Source: Kingdonia uniflora | Lineage: Eukaryota; Streptophyta; Magnoliopsida; Ranunculales; Circaeasteraceae | Reading direction: 5' to 3' | NCBI GenBank assembly: GCA_014058105.1 | Contig: JACGCM010001311.1 | Coordinates: 248,001-312,000, forward strand | DNA length: 64,000 nucleotides | Part shown: positions 63,361 to 64,000 of the stretch, piece by piece | Layout of the letters: every line of letters begins with the position of its first letter | Position numbering within the stretch: position 1 is the stretch's first letter | Translations under genes and position numbers: made by a program | The notes under the pieces: model-generated | The model's input: the letters and a program-made list of their open reading frames with translations, nothing else | Database searches by the model: none | Told to the model about the DNA's origin: nothing

Positions 63361-64000
63361 AGCCGTTTACTCACGGGGCCTTACCTCAAGTGTCTCTCCA
63401 ATCAAAAGCAGACGAGATGCTCTGCGATCTACGCGAAGGGACTTATGACTCCCATGTCGCAGGTTGATCACTGACAAACAGAGCCATTACACAAGGAGTA
63501 TTCTGGCCTGGCATGACCTAACAAGCAGAAGTGTACTCACGCAAATGTGATGCATGTTAGCGACATGGAAAGATGATCCGATCCCCCACACTCGAACTCC
63601 ATGCAAGCATGGTGTTTTAGACATTCAAAAGAATGGCACTCGATCTTGTCGACAAATTTCCTAATTCTTTAGGTGACCACCGCCATCTACTCGTAGCTAC
63701 CAATTATTTTACAAAATGGTAGAAGCAGTTCCACTCTGTCAAACCAGAGAACAAGTGGCCATCTCTTTTATCTGGGAACACAACATCACTCAGTTTGGGT
63801 GCCCCCAAATATTTTATATCTATAACGGGCCCCAATTTGTTGGAGAAAATGTCATAACTTTCCTCAACCAACACAACATCATTCACTCACCATACAATTC
63901 CTACTACCCTAAAGGCAATGACCAAGCCGAAATCACCAACAAAACCATCGTGGATGGACTCAAAAAAAGGCTACACTCACATAAAAATAAAATTGGGTTT
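63361..64000 (+). pseudogene. pol: RE8 integrase, partial
   Basis: The zinc-binding region is frameshifted (near 63430-63560; a C-D-A-C-like motif at about 63546). Core pieces follow: ATNYFTKWVEAVP-like near 63700, then YNGPQFVGENVITFLNQHNI near 63820, and [20 protein letters not shown] near 63900 with the catalytic Glu. Asp of C-D-N-G is Tyr here. The frame is open to the window edge. Confidence 0.82.

Larger units (their letters stand above)
57746..64000 (+). mobile_element. RE8: Tat-type element, 5' LTR to integrase, running off the window
   Basis: 5' LTR, PBS, gag, PR, RT, both RNase H domains and part of integrase. The 3' half, including any antisense genes, lies beyond 64000. It is related to RE4 rather than to RE6/RE7. 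A solo LTR of the RE6/RE7 subfamily is inserted in its second RNase H. Confidence 0.85.

Overview
This window is heterochromatin-like repeat DNA from a flowering-plant nuclear genome. Nearly every base belongs to decayed, nested transposable elements. There is no intact cellular gene, no rRNA or tRNA gene and no bacterial-style operon. The plant assignment rests on Ty1/copia and Tat-type Ty3/gypsy retrotransposons, a CACTA DNA transposon, GT-AG introns and a captured fragment resembling a plant BEACH-domain (SPIRRIG-like) gene.

Layout: 1-1084 is unrecognised DNA with a small MITE- or SINE-like element. 1085-3056 is a truncated copia element (RE1). 3057-6373 is a non-autonomous gypsy element with two 514-bp LTRs and no RT or most of integrase (RE2). 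6374-13420 is the 3' part of a plus-strand Tat element (RE3). 13421-16892 is a plus-strand Tat gag-pol fragment (RE4). 16893-57745 is a minus-strand Tat element (RE5), split by two later complete insertions: RE6 (minus, 23135-44229, TSD CCCGT) and RE7 (plus, 45534-56361, TSD ACATT/ACATC). RE6 is itself split by an 8-kb CACTA element, DT1 (25625-33586). RE8 (plus, 57746 to the window end) interrupts RE5 on the right and carries a solo LTR (62502-63229).

The Tat elements have the order LTR, PBS, gag, PR, RT, RNase H, second (archaeal-type) RNase H, integrase, tandem repeats, antisense genes, PPT, LTR. The most interesting feature lies between integrase and the 3' LTR. Four elements (RE3, RE5, RE6, RE7) carry one or two small antisense genes (ORF-A, about 110 codons) and one larger antisense gene (ORF-B). 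Each has its own TATA box. ORF-B has a 5'-UTR intron plus two coding introns at matching positions in the copies. Introns antisense to the element's genomic RNA would escape splicing during retrotransposition, which would explain their persistence. I do not recognise either protein family.

Three Tat subfamilies can be separated: RE6/RE7/solo LTR (LTR about 730-750 bp, 195-bp repeats, two ORF-A copies), RE3/RE5 (LTR about 690 bp, 226-bp repeats, one ORF-A) and RE4/RE8. Nearly all reading frames carry stops or frameshifts. The small ORF-A2 of RE6 (25107-25445) is the clearest undamaged one. All similarity statements come from reading the sequence and remembered family motifs; no search was run.
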